A DNA stretch of 64,000 nucleotides from Larkinella sp051857545 (GTDB lineage: Bacteria; Bacteroidota; Bacteroidia; Cytophagales; Spirosomataceae): assembly GCF_051857545.1 (NCBI RefSeq), contig NZ_JBPZHB010000004.1:620001-684000 (forward strand), read 5' to 3'. A program made the position numbers and the translations under genes. Below are positions 34,732-44,111 of the stretch, piece after piece; position 1 is the stretch's first letter; the number at the start of each line of letters is the position of its first letter. Under the pieces are notes generated by a model. It made no database searches and was not told the DNA's origin. It was given only the letters and a program-made list of their open reading frames with translations.

Positions 34732-35746
34732 CGGTATAGGAAGATGTTACGGTAGAATCGAGATGATAGAGGGCAAATGTAAGTTTTTGATTTTGAATTT
34801 TCGATAGCAAAAGCTGCTTCCCCGCCGTCAAATCGTCGTTTTGGCAGGCTTCGGCCCGGAAGACGTCACCCCGGCGGATGGAAAAGCCGAGGGCGGTGGT
34901 GTCGCGGGTGGCGACGAAGCGGTTTTCGGTTTCGGGTTTCAAAAAAGAACACGTTGCCAGCATGTTGGAATCGAGGTTGTTGAGTAAGCTCAGAAACCGG
35001 TTGTTCCGGTAAACCACCGTCCAGCGGAACAGTGGCAGAACCACATCCAGCGGTAAAGGATAGTGTTCCAAAAAGTCGGTATACCGTTGGGCTACATCCA
35101 GATCATAAATAGAATTGCGGGTATCGGCACGTTTCCAGTCGGCCATATTGTAAAACATCAACATGCCCCGGTCGACGGGCGGCAGTCCGGTTTGTTCCGG
35201 GTACTTGATCTGGTGGAGCCGGATGGTGGCCGAAACCGGACCCTTGAAGCGGTTTTTAAGTTCCCGGAGCAGGTGAAAATATCGCTCCCGGCTTCCCGCG
35301 CTCCAGTCGCAATCCAACTGGATTTCCGGACTGCGAATGCCATTCAGCCGGGAGATCTGCGTGATTTTCCGATAGAGGTTTTCGGCCAGCTCCGGAATGG
35401 CCGAAGCATCACTGTGAAGGAGCGTCTGATTTGTGATAAACACCACCGGAACGATGGTCAGGCCAACGGGTTTCTGGGTAAACCGGACGACGGCTTTTGG
35501 AACTGCCGATTGGGTGGCCGGGTCCCAGTCTACGTCGAAATACCGGAGGTAGAGTTTCCGGATTTGAAGCTGTTCGAGCAACCGACGTTCGGTAGCGGAG
35601 GGGTTGTAGGTGGTTTGCCAGGAATAAAAAGCCGGGGTGAGTAGTTTCGAATCGGGCGTCTGGCAGGAAAGCGTTACGACAAAAAACGCTATCAATAATA
35701 GGCACAGCCCATTGGGAAGTTTGAAACAGCAATGGGTTGTATTCAT
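34694..35746 (-). CDS. Hypothetical lipoprotein, possible TIM-barrel-like
   Basis: 350 residues with lipobox VTLSC (Cys28). The mature part begins with YSWQTTYNPSATERRLLEQLQIRKLYLRYFDVDW and alternates strands and helices (LTIVPVVFITN, EIQLDCDWSAGSRERYFHLL, VSATIRLHQIKYP, GMLMFYNMADW, LDVVLPLFRWTVVY). This pattern resembles a beta/alpha barrel of glycosidase-like type with acidic residues at strand ends (QLDCDWSA), but no family is named here. Overlaps the next gene's start by 38 bp. Upstream lies the divergent response regulator gene. Confidence 0.75.
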   Translation of the reverse strand: MNTTHCCFKLPNGLCLLLIAFFVVTLSCQTPDSKLLTPAFYSWQTTYNPSATERRLLEQLQIRKLYLRYFDVDWDPATQSAVPKAVVRFTQKPVGLTIVPVVFITNQTLLHSDASAIPELAENLYRKITQISRLNGIRSPEIQLDCDWSAGSRERYFHLLRELKNRFKGPVSATIRLHQIKYPEQTGLPPVDRGMLMFYNMADWKRADTRNSIYDLDVAQRYTDFLEHYPLPLDVVLPLFRWTVVYRNNRFLSLLNNLDSNMLATCSFLKPETENRFVATRDTTALGFSIRRGDVFRAEACQNDDLTAGKQLLLSKIQNQKLTFALYHLDSTVTSSYTDAFLHSLVRSAP

Positions 35747-35832
35747 AGGTGGACAAATTCTGAAAAACGAAGTAAACTGGTAAATAACGCAGCGAGTATA
35801 CGCATTCTTGCGGTTTTATTCCAGGCCTTCTG

Positions 35833-35879
35833 TCCCATGAATATGGGATGGCATATCAGTGTTTGTCTGATTAACTTTG
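35833..35879 (+). promoter_or_regulatory. Promoter region of the LuxR-type regulator gene with small palindrome
   Basis: TAACTTTG (35872-35879) is an exact TAnnTTTG box 25 bp before the start. TCCCAT-gaat-ATGGGA (35833-35848) is a perfect 6-bp dyad centred ~35 bp upstream of the box and could bind a regulator. Confidence 0.45.
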
Positions 35880-35904
35880 TTCGCAAACGTCTACCCATTC
35901 GAGA

Positions 35905-36528
35905 ATGGATTCCATCCGTGTACTGATTTACGAAGACAATGTCACCCTGCGTGGGGCTCTGGAAGTCCTGATCGAGGGAAGCGAGGGCTACGAAGCGGTG
36001 GGCGCTTATGGAGACACCCTCAACATTGAAAACCAGGTGGAGCAACTCCGGCCGGATGTGATCCTGATGGACATCAGTATGCCGGGGCAGAGTGGCATTC
36101 AGGCCGTTCAAAAGCTACAGACCCGGTTTTCGCACGTCGAGGTATTGATGCTCACGGTTTTTGACGACGATGATTCGGTATTCGATGCGCTGAAAGGTGG
36201 GGCGACGGGTTATCTGCTCAAGAAAACACCCCCGGCCGAGATTTTGAACGCCATCCAACAGGTCTACGAGGGTGGGGCTCCCATGTCGCCGGTTATTGCC
36301 CGACGGGTGCTGATTTCACTGCAATCCGGAAAAGAAACCCCGGAAATGGCCCGGCTGACGGCGCGTGAAAAGGAAATCCTGGATCTGCTGGCCCAGGGAC
36401 TCAGCTACAAACTCATCGCCAGCGAAGCCGGCATCAGCATCGAAACCGTGCGGACGCACATCAAGCGAATCTACGAAAAACTCCACGTCCACTCCGTTAC
36501 CGAAGCCCTGGCGCACTACCGGCACTGA
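35905..36528 (+). CDS. NarL/FixJ (LuxR-type) response regulator
   Basis: 207 residues. Receiver domain (~1-122): acidic pocket IYEDN, phospho-accepting Asp in VILMDISMPG (~Asp53), Thr in MLTVFDDD, Lys in LLKKTPP. C-terminal LuxR-type helix-turn-helix (~145-207): LTAREKEILDLLAQGLSYKLIA and SIETVRTHIKRIYEKLHVHS. It activates transcription when phosphorylated. No histidine kinase gene is adjacent, so it is an orphan whose partner lies elsewhere. Own promoter and strong terminator: monocistronic. Confidence 0.93.
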   Translation: MDSIRVLIYEDNVTLRGALEVLIEGSEGYEAVGAYGDTLNIENQVEQLRPDVILMDISMPGQSGIQAVQKLQTRFSHVEVLMLTVFDDDDSVFDALKGGATGYLLKKTPPAEILNAIQQVYEGGAPMSPVIARRVLISLQSGKETPEMARLTAREKEILDLLAQGLSYKLIASEAGISIETVRTHIKRIYEKLHVHSVTEALAHYRH

Positions 36529-36549
36529 TCTCGAAAAAATCTTTGCGGG

Positions 36550-36590
36550 AAAATCAGCCGATGCCAGTCTGGCATCGGCTGATTTTGTAT
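36550..36590 (+). terminator. Terminator of the response-regulator gene
   Basis: 17-bp perfect stem, arms 36550-36566 and 36570-36586, with a 3-nt loop and the T-run TTTTGTATT partly within the stem. Confidence 0.9.
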
Positions 36591-36682
36591 TGACCAGTTT
36601 TTAGGAAAATCAGGGTTTAAAGCCTAAAATCAGGTATTTCAACGGGGCCGCTGCGTAGTTCCCTCGTCCCCTTTTTATGGGA

Positions 36683-36713
36683 TTGACGGGCATCGAGGGG
36701 CGCTCTACATTTG
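36683..36713 (+). promoter_or_regulatory. Promoter of the large dipeptidase-like gene
   Basis: TTG (36683-36685), 20 nt, TACATTTG (36706-36713), an exact match to the phylum's promoter form. It implies a leader of about 170 nt. Confidence 0.65.
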
Positions 36714-36752
36714 AATCATTCAAATCTGCCCAGACATTCAACTGTATTCGTA

Positions 36753-36855
36753 ATCAATCATTTACATCCAATTGCCAATGTTGTTGTCTAACTGCATGGT
36801 ATGGCAATTGGATCCAACAGCCATACCCTACGGTGATTGATAGGGCTGTTTTGTA
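36753..36855 (+). promoter_or_regulatory. Structured 5' leader with alternative pairings
   Basis: Three perfect complementary pairs lie within ~100 nt: ATCAATCA (36753-36760) with TGATTGAT (36834-36841); ATCCAATTGCCA (36766-36777) with TGGCAATTGGAT (36802-36813); AACAGCC (36816-36822) with GGCTGTT (36844-36850), followed by TTGT. The first and third cross and so exclude each other or form a pseudoknot. This is the layout expected of an attenuator-type switch, but no known riboswitch was recognised. Confidence 0.4.
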
Positions 36856-36888
36856 CGACTTTCGGTTCACTCTTCAACCATTTTTTCA

Positions 36889-39800
36889 ATGAAAACGCGA
36901 TGCTCTACTCTATTTCTGTTGCTTTTGACAAACCTGATTCAGGCACAGGTTTCTTTTCAGCACGCTACCTCCCCCGCGAATACGGCGGGGACCTTTACCA
37001 GCTTAAATCATCCCCAACTGAATGGCAATCCAGCGGCTGTTGTCTTTGTATCTCCGGTTTGGGAGAAAACCGGAGACTTGAATCCCACTTATCCAATTGG
37101 TGTTCGCTATGTGAATAACCGGTGGGCGATTTATCAGCAAAACCAGTATGCTTTACCCGCTAAAGAAACGCCCCGGCTTCGGTTCAGCATCTGTTTTTAT
37201 CCGGCAACAAGCCAGAATGTGTTTGTTCATCGGGTAAGCGCGGGCAACAAATCTGCTCACATTTCTACCCTGGATCATCCCCAATTGAATGGCAATCCAA
37301 ATGCCGTGTTGCTGGTTACCCAACGATTTGGTACCTATAACAACCATGAAGTTGGCGTTTGGTACAACGGAAGCCGGTGGACCATTTTCAATCAGGATCG
37401 GGTCGAAATGCCGGTCACTGCCGAGTTTAATGTGCTGGTGGTTGCCAGTGGAAAAGCACCTGGTTTACCCAATTCCGTTGCATTTGTCCATACCCATACC
37501 GAAACTGGCAAAATAGCACCTCCCAATGTCGGATACAGTGTTTTGAATCATCCGGCGATCAATAAGAATGAAAATTATCGGGTATTTGCCACGCAACGGT
37601 TCAATGGACCCTACAACACGCATACGTACAACATTTGGTACGACAGCCCGACGGATAGTTTTACAAAATACAGGGATGGTTACTGGATGGTATTCAACGG
37701 ACAGAATCAACCCATGCCGGTCAATGCGTCGTTTAATGTGGTGGCGCTACCCATTGGAGGAGTGTCAGCAGAGACACCATTGTGGGGCTTTGCCGATCTG
37801 CATGCTCATCCGGCATCCCATCTGGCTTTTGGAGCTCGTCGGTCTGGTGGGAAAAATATGTTCTGGGGAAGTCCCGGGTTGGCCCTGCGCGATGCTGCTG
37901 CCACCATGCCAAAGGATCTGGCTCCGAGTAAACACAAAAGCAACGATTGGGACAATGGTGATCCCATTAATAATGAAACCCGGGAAAGTATTGTAAAGAC
38001 TTTAAAAGCCCTTACCAATTTTACCAGTAACCATTTGTCGGGTGGTTATCCGGAGTTTGATGGGTGGCCGCATTCGCAGAATGTTTTTCACCAGCAGATG
38101 CACATTTCCTGGATTCGGCGGGCATACGATGGCGGCATGCGTTTGATGATTGCCAGTGTGACCGATAACCAGGTCTTGGATATGCTCTGGGATCGCCGAA
38201 GCTTACAGGGAGGGCCAAGTCCTGATCCGAATTTTGATTTTGAAGCGGCCAAACGGCAGATTCAGTTTATCAAAGAATTAGCTAAAAATAACGCGGACTG
38301 GATGGAGGTGGTAACGACTGCCCAGCAAGCAGAGCAGGCTATCCGAAACAACCGGATGGCGTTGATTTTAGGCCTGGAGATGGATAAACTAACGCTGGAA
38401 CAGACCCTTGATCTGGTTAAAAACAACGATGTCCGCTCGGTTATTCCGATTCATTTAACCAACAACACCTTTGGCGGAACTGCAGCTTACAATGATGTTT
38501 TCAACGCGGCAAACAGCTACCTGAATGGCGGCTATATCCATGTGAAAGGAGATCCTAAGTTGACATTTCGGTTGGGACGACCGCAGAAACTGGTTCACGA
38601 CTATGTTAGCGGTGCGGTGCAACCCCAACTGGTTTCGGAGCAGGAATATGCCCAACTGGGATACGACTGTTCGGTGGGTTTGCCTTTTGGGAAGGCTGCA
38701 TTTTGTGTAGCGGGTTGTGTAGGGCATAAGAATGTGCAGGGAGCTTACAAACAGCTTCTTATTCAACTCATGAAAGAAGGACTTTTAATCGATCTCTCGC
38801 ACATGTCAGAAGCCGCTCAACATGATGCTCTTTCACTGGCTGAAGAATTTAAGTATCCGGTACTGAATTCACATACCGGATTGCGGGATGGTGATAGTAC
38901 AAGTTACGATGAACGGGCTATGCGTAATAAAGATGCGCGTCGGATGGTGAATCTGGGGGGAATGCTGGGGATGGGAACCGGCGGGAGTTATGAAGAGAAC
39001 TACAAAGGAACGGTATTTTACCAGCGAACAGTTGATCACCGTTTTTCGGGCACCGATTCGGTTTGGAAAGTTTCGTTGAATCAGTCGGCAACCCCTCAAT
39101 TGATTGTTACAATCCGAACGGGGGGCGATAACCTGCGGGGAAATAATGACAATGCGTATGCGTATATCATACGGCGGGATGGCACAAAAACCGAATTTGA
39201 CCTCAATCAGCGGGGAGAATGGGGCAACAACTCGCTCCACAGCCGCACATTTGTTCTGCCTGTTGGTATAAATTACTCCGATATTGCGACATTCGGGATC
39301 AGAACAACACTGGCTGGTGGCTTAGGTGGTGACAATTGGAACCTTGACCAGATTAAAGTCGAATATTTGCTTGGATCATCCAGTAAAATTCTGCTGGAGC
39401 GAAGCGGCCAACCTTTCAAGCGGTTTACGGGAGGAAACAATGGGTATCAGAACTGGTCTGAGTCAGTCACCATTGCCGATGTTACAGTAAAACCGTCTAC
39501 TACCGTCCGGCGTTTAAAACTGACTTTAAAAACCGGTGGGGATAATCTGCGGGGAAATAATGACAATGTTTACGCCATTGTTAAACTGAAAAATTGTTCA
39601 CAACTGCGCTTTGATAACCTCAACAAGCGATTGGAATGGCCTAATCACTCAGTCAATGAGGTATTACTGCCCGATTTTCCGGTCGGCACTCAACTCAGCG
39701 ACATCGAAGGAATCAGTTTGAAAACGACTTTTTCGAATGGGTTTGACAATGACAACTGGAATTTGGACGCTTTTCGCGTAGATTATGAGTTGGCAAATGG

Positions 39801-40977
39801 CCAAACCGGTTTGTTGGTTAAACAGGAAGGGCAACCCCTGATCCGGTTTACAGGCAGCATGCAGGAAAACAACTGGCCTTTTACTTCCTCAACCATTGCG
39901 CAGGATTTGCCTGATGACCATCTTTTGTCAGGTATCTTGATCAAAATCAGGACCGGAAGTGATGATTTGCGGGGAGACAATGATAACGCCTTTGCCCAGA
40001 TTGAGTTAATGGACGGGAGAAGTTTAGACAAAATTCCTCTCAATCGCCGTGGGATATGGGAGCCCAATTCCGTCTATAAAACGATCTACCTTTTTCCTGA
40101 AGGAATAATGCGGAAACAGCTTAAAAATCTGGTTATCACTACTACATTTGATGGTCGGGTTGCGAGTGACAACTGGGATTTAGCCGAACTGGAATTGAAG
40201 TCTATCGATTCGGATCCAATTGACACCTGGATTACTGGAGCTAAAGCGGCTTTAGAAACATTGGGTGGACAAGGTCTTGCCCTTGGAACCGATTTAAACG
40301 GGATGCAGGCCCAGATGCCTTTTTCACTTGTCAATCAGGAAAATATCAAGATCAGCAGCTCCATAACAGGCTGGGCAACGATAAACCTACCGCTTTATCA
40401 GAGTGGGAAAAAAACTTTTAAGATCCGGAATGATGGATTGGCCCATTATGGGTTACTTCCTGATTTTTTAGCCTTAGTAGCACAAAGGGAAGAAGGTGCT
40501 CCGGTTGTAAAGGAAATGTATAGGGCCGCTGGCAATGTGGTCAGAATGTGGAAACGGGCTGAAACCGCAGCCAACAATGTGAATGGGGAACGGATTAACC
40601 GGGAAGTCGTAAAACTAAAATTTGACATTTTGACTGGTTCTGACAACCTGCGTGGCGACAATGACAATGCGATCGGTTTTGTCTTTCTGCGTGATGGGGG
40701 CTATTTTGAATTCGATCTTAACCAGCGTCGGGAATGGGCCAACGGGACCCGAAATGCCGCTATGTTTGATTTGCCATCTGGTGTGCGTGCTGAGGATATT
40801 CAACGGGTTGGTGTTCGGACCACATTTAGTGGAGGGATTGCCAGCGATAACTGGAATATGAACGAACTGAAACTTACGGCGATTAGGAACGGTGTTGAGC
40901 GGTTATTGCTTTCCATATCGGGTTCTCCCCAATTCAGATTTACGGGAGACCAGAACCTTTGGAGTGTTGAAATCTAA
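36889..40977 (+). CDS. Very large secreted M19 dipeptidase-like hydrolase with inserted repeat modules
   Basis: 1362 residues with signal peptide (MKTRCSTLFLLLLTNLIQAQ). Three ~90-residue DUF7452-like repeats (~23-295; HPQLNGNPNAVLLVT and FN-V endings). A metal-dependent hydrolase barrel follows, with ADLHAHP (His305, His307), LIDLSHMSE (Asp635, His638) and VLNSHTGLR (His662), the site motifs of renal-dipeptidase-like M19 enzymes. The barrel is then interrupted by three ~125-residue modules (~735-1105, each with TGGDNLRGNNDNA-type and DNWNLDQ-type motifs). It resumes at ALGTDLNGM and GLLPDFLALVA (~1113-1230), and a fourth module ends the protein. No type IX tail is evident. The natural substrate is unknown. 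It stands alone with promoter, structured leader and terminator. Confidence 0.8.
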   Translation: MKTRCSTLFLLLLTNLIQAQVSFQHATSPANTAGTFTSLNHPQLNGNPAAVVFVSPVWEKTGDLNPTYPIGVRYVNNRWAIYQQNQYALPAKETPRLRFSICFYPATSQNVFVHRVSAGNKSAHISTLDHPQLNGNPNAVLLVTQRFGTYNNHEVGVWYNGSRWTIFNQDRVEMPVTAEFNVLVVASGKAPGLPNSVAFVHTHTETGKIAPPNVGYSVLNHPAINKNENYRVFATQRFNGPYNTHTYNIWYDSPTDSFTKYRDGYWMVFNGQNQPMPVNASFNVVALPIGGVSAETPLWGFADLHAHPASHLAFGARRSGGKNMFWGSPGLALRDAAATMPKDLAPSKHKSNDWDNGDPINNETRESIVKTLKALTNFTSNHLSGGYPEFDGWPHSQNVFHQQMHISWIRRAYDGGMRLMIASVTDNQVLDMLWDRRSLQGGPSPDPNFDFEAAKRQIQFIKELAKNNADWMEVVTTAQQAEQAIRNNRMALILGLEMDKLTLEQTLDLVKNNDVRSVIPIHLTNNTFGGTAAYNDVFNAANSYLNGGYIHVKGDPKLTFRLGRPQKLVHDYVSGAVQPQLVSEQEYAQLGYDCSVGLPFGKAAFCVAGCVGHKNVQGAYKQLLIQLMKEGLLIDLSHMSEAAQHDALSLAEEFKYPVLNSHTGLRDGDSTSYDERAMRNKDARRMVNLGGMLGMGTGGSYEENYKGTVFYQRTVDHRFSGTDSVWKVSLNQSATPQLIVTIRTGGDNLRGNNDNAYAYIIRRDGTKTEFDLNQRGEWGNNSLHSRTFVLPVGINYSDIATFGIRTTLAGGLGGDNWNLDQIKVEYLLGSSSKILLERSGQPFKRFTGGNNGYQNWSESVTIADVTVKPSTTVRRLKLTLKTGGDNLRGNNDNVYAIVKLKNCSQLRFDNLNKRLEWPNHSVNEVLLPDFPVGTQLSDIEGISLKTTFSNGFDNDNWNLDAFRVDYELANGQTGLLVKQEGQPLIRFTGSMQENNWPFTSSTIAQDLPDDHLLSGILIKIRTGSDDLRGDNDNAFAQIELMDGRSLDKIPLNRRGIWEPNSVYKTIYLFPEGIMRKQLKNLVITTTFDGRVASDNWDLAELELKSIDSDPIDTWITGAKAALETLGGQGLALGTDLNGMQAQMPFSLVNQENIKISSSITGWATINLPLYQSGKKTFKIRNDGLAHYGLLPDFLALVAQREEGAPVVKEMYRAAGNVVRMWKRAETAANNVNGERINREVVKLKFDILTGSDNLRGDNDNAIGFVFLRDGGYFEFDLNQRREWANGTRNAAMFDLPSGVRAEDIQRVGVRTTFSGGIASDNWNMNELKLTAIRNGVERLLLSISGSPQFRFTGDQNLWSVEI

Positions 40978-41017
40978 ATCGCCATTCAGGTTCAAAATTC
41001 GGAGAATGTAAAACTTC

Positions 41018-41069
41018 GGTTCGTTTCTACGCAGGTAGAATTACTTCTGCGTAGAAACGAACCCTTTTT
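41018..41069. terminator. Bidirectional terminator between convergent genes
   Basis: Perfect 17-bp stem, arms 41018-41034 and 41047-41063, 12-nt loop, then CTTTTTT on the plus strand. It ends the dipeptidase-like gene and abuts the stop of the GH65 gene. Confidence 0.9.
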
Positions 41070-43414
41070 TATAAAACCGCATCCGGTTCAGACTCTGAGC
41101 TCACCAGTCGTTGCATGGTTTTCTGGGTTTTTCCATCAAGTACCAACAAACTACCAAAAAGAACAACCTCAGCGGTTTTGTCCGAAAAGTTCTGCACACT
41201 TACATCGGTTTGCGTTACTTTGATTTCCAGCAAAGCCCCGCGAAACCGGACTTTAAAGGCCAGCGACGCCCAGTTGTCGGGGCAATTGGGATCTAAAACC
41301 ACCTGCTCATCCTTGATCCGGAAACCACCGAACCCCTTCACCACCGCCAGCCAGGTACCGGCCATCGAGGTGATGTGGCAACCGTCTTCGGTGTCGTTGT
41401 TGTAGTCATCGAGGTCCAGCCGGGCGGTGCGCAGGTACATTTCATACGCCTTTTCCTTCATCCCCAGTTGCGACGCCAGCACCGAGTGGACGCAGGGCGA
41501 GAGCGATGATTCGTGAACGGTCATCGGCTCGTAGAAATCAAAATTCCGGCGCAACGTCTCCCGGTCGAAATCATCTTCGAAGAAATAAAGTCCCTGCAAC
41601 ACGTCGGCCTGTTTGATGAAACACGAGCGCAGAATCCGGTCCCACGACCAGTGCTGGTTCAACGGTCGCTGCCCTTTCGGAATCTCGCTCACCGGCATCA
41701 GTTCTTTGTCCAGGAACGACTCCTGTTGCAGGAAAACCTGCCGGTTTTCGTCGTAAGGGAGGTGAATATTGTTCGCGATGTGCAGGGCGGTGGCCACTTC
41801 CTTTTCCTCCCGAAAATGAATTCGGTCACACAACTCGTTGAATTTCTCCAGGTTCAGCTGCTTCACCCGGCCAACCACTTCGACGGTATAGCGTAATGTC
41901 CAGGCGGCCAGGTAACTCGTATACCAGTTGTTGTTGACGTTGTTTTCGTATTCGTTCGGCCCGGTCACACCCAGCATCACATACTGCTGTTTGGCCTCCG
42001 ACCAGTTGACGCGCTGGCTCCAGAACCGGCTGATGGCAATCAGCACTTCCAGACCGTAGTCGGTCAAATAGTCCTCGTCACCCGTATACCGGACGTAATC
42101 GTAGATGGCGTAGGCAATGGCGCCGTTGCGGTGGATTTCCTCAAACGTGATTTCCCACTCATTATGACATTCCTCGCCGTTCATCGTGACCATCGGATAC
42201 AGCGCAGCCCCAGCCTTGAAACCCAGTTTTCGGGCGTTCTCAATGGCTTTTTCGAGGTGCTTGTAACGGTACAGCAACAGGTTCCGGCTCACTTTCTGGT
42301 CGGCGGTGGCGAGGTAAAATGGCAAACAGTAGGCTTCGGTGTCCCAATAGGTCGAGCCGCCGTATTTTTCTCCGGTAAACCCTTTCGGTCCAATGTTCAG
42401 CCGTTCGTCTTCTCCAGTATAGGTCTGGTTCAGTTGAAAAATCGAAAACCGGATGCCCTGCTGGGCCGCAACATCGCCTTCGATGGTAATGTCGTTCATT
42501 TTCCACTTGTCGGCCCAGGCCTGCTGTTGTTCGATCAGCATCCGGTCGAACCCTTTTCCGGTAATCCGCTGCAGGTATTTCCGGGCTTCCGAAACGACTG
42601 AATCGCTGTCGTAGTTGAGCGATGACAGGTTGACGGCGTATTTATAAATCGCCGTTTCCTGTCCCTGTCCACATTCCAGCGTGATGCGGTTGGCGACGTA
42701 TTTTTCCTGCCGGATGGGCTGGGATTGAAAATCGATCCGGGCGTTGTCCTGCTCAATTTCGATGGCCATACCGGTGCAAACATGAAAGCCGGTTTTTCGG
42801 GTCCGCAGCTCAATGTAGGCTTCCCCGTATCCGGTTTCTTTCCGCACTTCATCCCAGAACGTTTCGTCGTAGTTGGAGTCGCGGTTGCGGATGTTGCCAT
42901 CGATATAGGGTTCAATCGTGATTTTGGCGTCGAAATTCAGGGGCATCAGACTGTAGCGGATCACCCCGGCTTCGTCGTCGACGATAGAGCAAAACCGCTT
43001 CGCATTAACCTGGAGTTCTTTGCCACTTTTCAGCAACGCCACAAAAGACCGTTCAAGATACCCTTCCTGCATGTTCAGCACCCGCCGGAAGTCGCGGACT
43101 TCGCAGGTGTTCAGATCCAGCGTTTCGTATTCGATGTTGATGGAAATACCGATCCAGTTGGCCGCGTTCAACACTTTGGCGAAGTACTCGGGATACCCGT
43201 TTTTCCACCAGCCAACCCGGGTTTTGTCGGGGTAATAGACCCCGGCGACGTAGTTACCCTGCAAGGTTTTACCCGAAAAATTCTCTTCAAAATTCCCCCG
43301 TTGTCCCATGCGCCCGTTACCGAGGCTCATGACACTCTCCGTAATTTCATTGTAGGAACGGTGGAAATCCTCTTCAACAATCAGCCAGGGGTCGTGCTTT
43401 AAGTACTGTTTCAT
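41069..43414 (-). CDS. GH65 glycoside phosphorylase (maltose/kojibiose phosphorylase-like)
   Basis: 781 residues, full length for GH65. N-terminal beta-sandwich (~1-270; SVMSLGNGRMGQRGNFEE), linker, then the (alpha/alpha)6 barrel with YWDTEAYCLPFYL, ECHNEWEITFEEIHRNGAIA and VTGPNEYENNVNNNWYTS. The Glu of PNEYE (near residue 487) is the general acid. A C-terminal beta-sheet follows (SLAFKVRFRGALLEIKVTQ). It splits an alpha-glucosyl disaccharide with phosphate, giving glucose and beta-glucose-1-phosphate. A beta-phosphoglucomutase gene and two amylases nearby point to maltose or maltodextrin use. No signal peptide: cytoplasmic. Last gene of a minus-strand group. Confidence 0.92.
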   Translation of the reverse strand: MKQYLKHDPWLIVEEDFHRSYNEITESVMSLGNGRMGQRGNFEENFSGKTLQGNYVAGVYYPDKTRVGWWKNGYPEYFAKVLNAANWIGISINIEYETLDLNTCEVRDFRRVLNMQEGYLERSFVALLKSGKELQVNAKRFCSIVDDEAGVIRYSLMPLNFDAKITIEPYIDGNIRNRDSNYDETFWDEVRKETGYGEAYIELRTRKTGFHVCTGMAIEIEQDNARIDFQSQPIRQEKYVANRITLECGQGQETAIYKYAVNLSSLNYDSDSVVSEARKYLQRITGKGFDRMLIEQQQAWADKWKMNDITIEGDVAAQQGIRFSIFQLNQTYTGEDERLNIGPKGFTGEKYGGSTYWDTEAYCLPFYLATADQKVSRNLLLYRYKHLEKAIENARKLGFKAGAALYPMVTMNGEECHNEWEITFEEIHRNGAIAYAIYDYVRYTGDEDYLTDYGLEVLIAISRFWSQRVNWSEAKQQYVMLGVTGPNEYENNVNNNWYTSYLAAWTLRYTVEVVGRVKQLNLEKFNELCDRIHFREEKEVATALHIANNIHLPYDENRQVFLQQESFLDKELMPVSEIPKGQRPLNQHWSWDRILRSCFIKQADVLQGLYFFEDDFDRETLRRNFDFYEPMTVHESSLSPCVHSVLASQLGMKEKAYEMYLRTARLDLDDYNNDTEDGCHITSMAGTWLAVVKGFGGFRIKDEQVVLDPNCPDNWASLAFKVRFRGALLEIKVTQTDVSVQNFSDKTAEVVLFGSLLVLDGKTQKTMQRLVSSESEPDAVL

Positions 43415-43530
43415 TCCGGGGTAAGGTTATTTTTAGCGAGATGGAAAACACTATGTGATAGGGTGCGCTGTTAATAAATTGATTGGTAAATACTTATGGT
43501 TTTTTGATCGAGGGCTGGGCGTAAATATAA

Positions 43531-44103
43531 TTATTTCGCCAGAAAACCAGCGGCTTCCTGCTTTACCCGCAGCGCCTGGTTGAGGTGACGCTCGGTGTGG
43601 GCCACCAGCATTTGAAACGCATCGCCGACGTTGATTTTAAGCCAGTTGCCAAAGAGGGTCATCATTTTTTCCTCGTTCCAGTCGATGTACGGTGCCTTAT
43701 CGAGCAATTCGTGCAACAGTTGCTGCAATTCCACAAACTGCTTCATCACATCGCGGGCGTCCAGATCGTTACGGGGCATCATGAACGAAACCGTTGGCAG
43801 CTTCAGGCTGCTGTTTGGGTCAATGGCTTTGCGTAGCATCCGACCGACCATAGTGCTTTTCAACGGTTGATCAATCGGGCTGGTCTGAATGAAGCCCAGG
43901 TCATCGATTTTTTTCTGGAGATTCCGGATGTAAAACCGTTCGGCCAGATTGAGGTGTTGCAGACACTGCGTGATGCTCCAGCGTTTGGTGTCGGGTTTCC
44001 AGTTCAATTGCTCGTCGGACAGCGGACGAAATTCCCGCTCAACGGTTTCCAGAACCGTTTTGATCCGCTGCTGGAGTTGGTGGGCGGTTTCTATTTTTTG
44101 CAT
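43531..44103 (-). CDS. DinB family protein
   Basis: 190 residues, four-helix DinB-type. The metal-binding His candidates are in WSITQCLQHLNLAERFYIRN (~43-62) and in AFQMLVAHTERHLNQALRV (~160-178). VEREFRPLSDEQLNWKPD is the typical first-helix segment. Members are metal-dependent and often thiol-linked or of unknown role. It lies between pgmB and GH65 in the sugar gene group, 116 bp before GH65 and 197 bp after pgmB; a functional link is unclear. Confidence 0.85.
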   Translation of the reverse strand: MQKIETAHQLQQRIKTVLETVEREFRPLSDEQLNWKPDTKRWSITQCLQHLNLAERFYIRNLQKKIDDLGFIQTSPIDQPLKSTMVGRMLRKAIDPNSSLKLPTVSFMMPRNDLDARDVMKQFVELQQLLHELLDKAPYIDWNEEKMMTLFGNWLKINVGDAFQMLVAHTERHLNQALRVKQEAAGFLAK

Positions 44104-44111
44104 ATTTTTCT

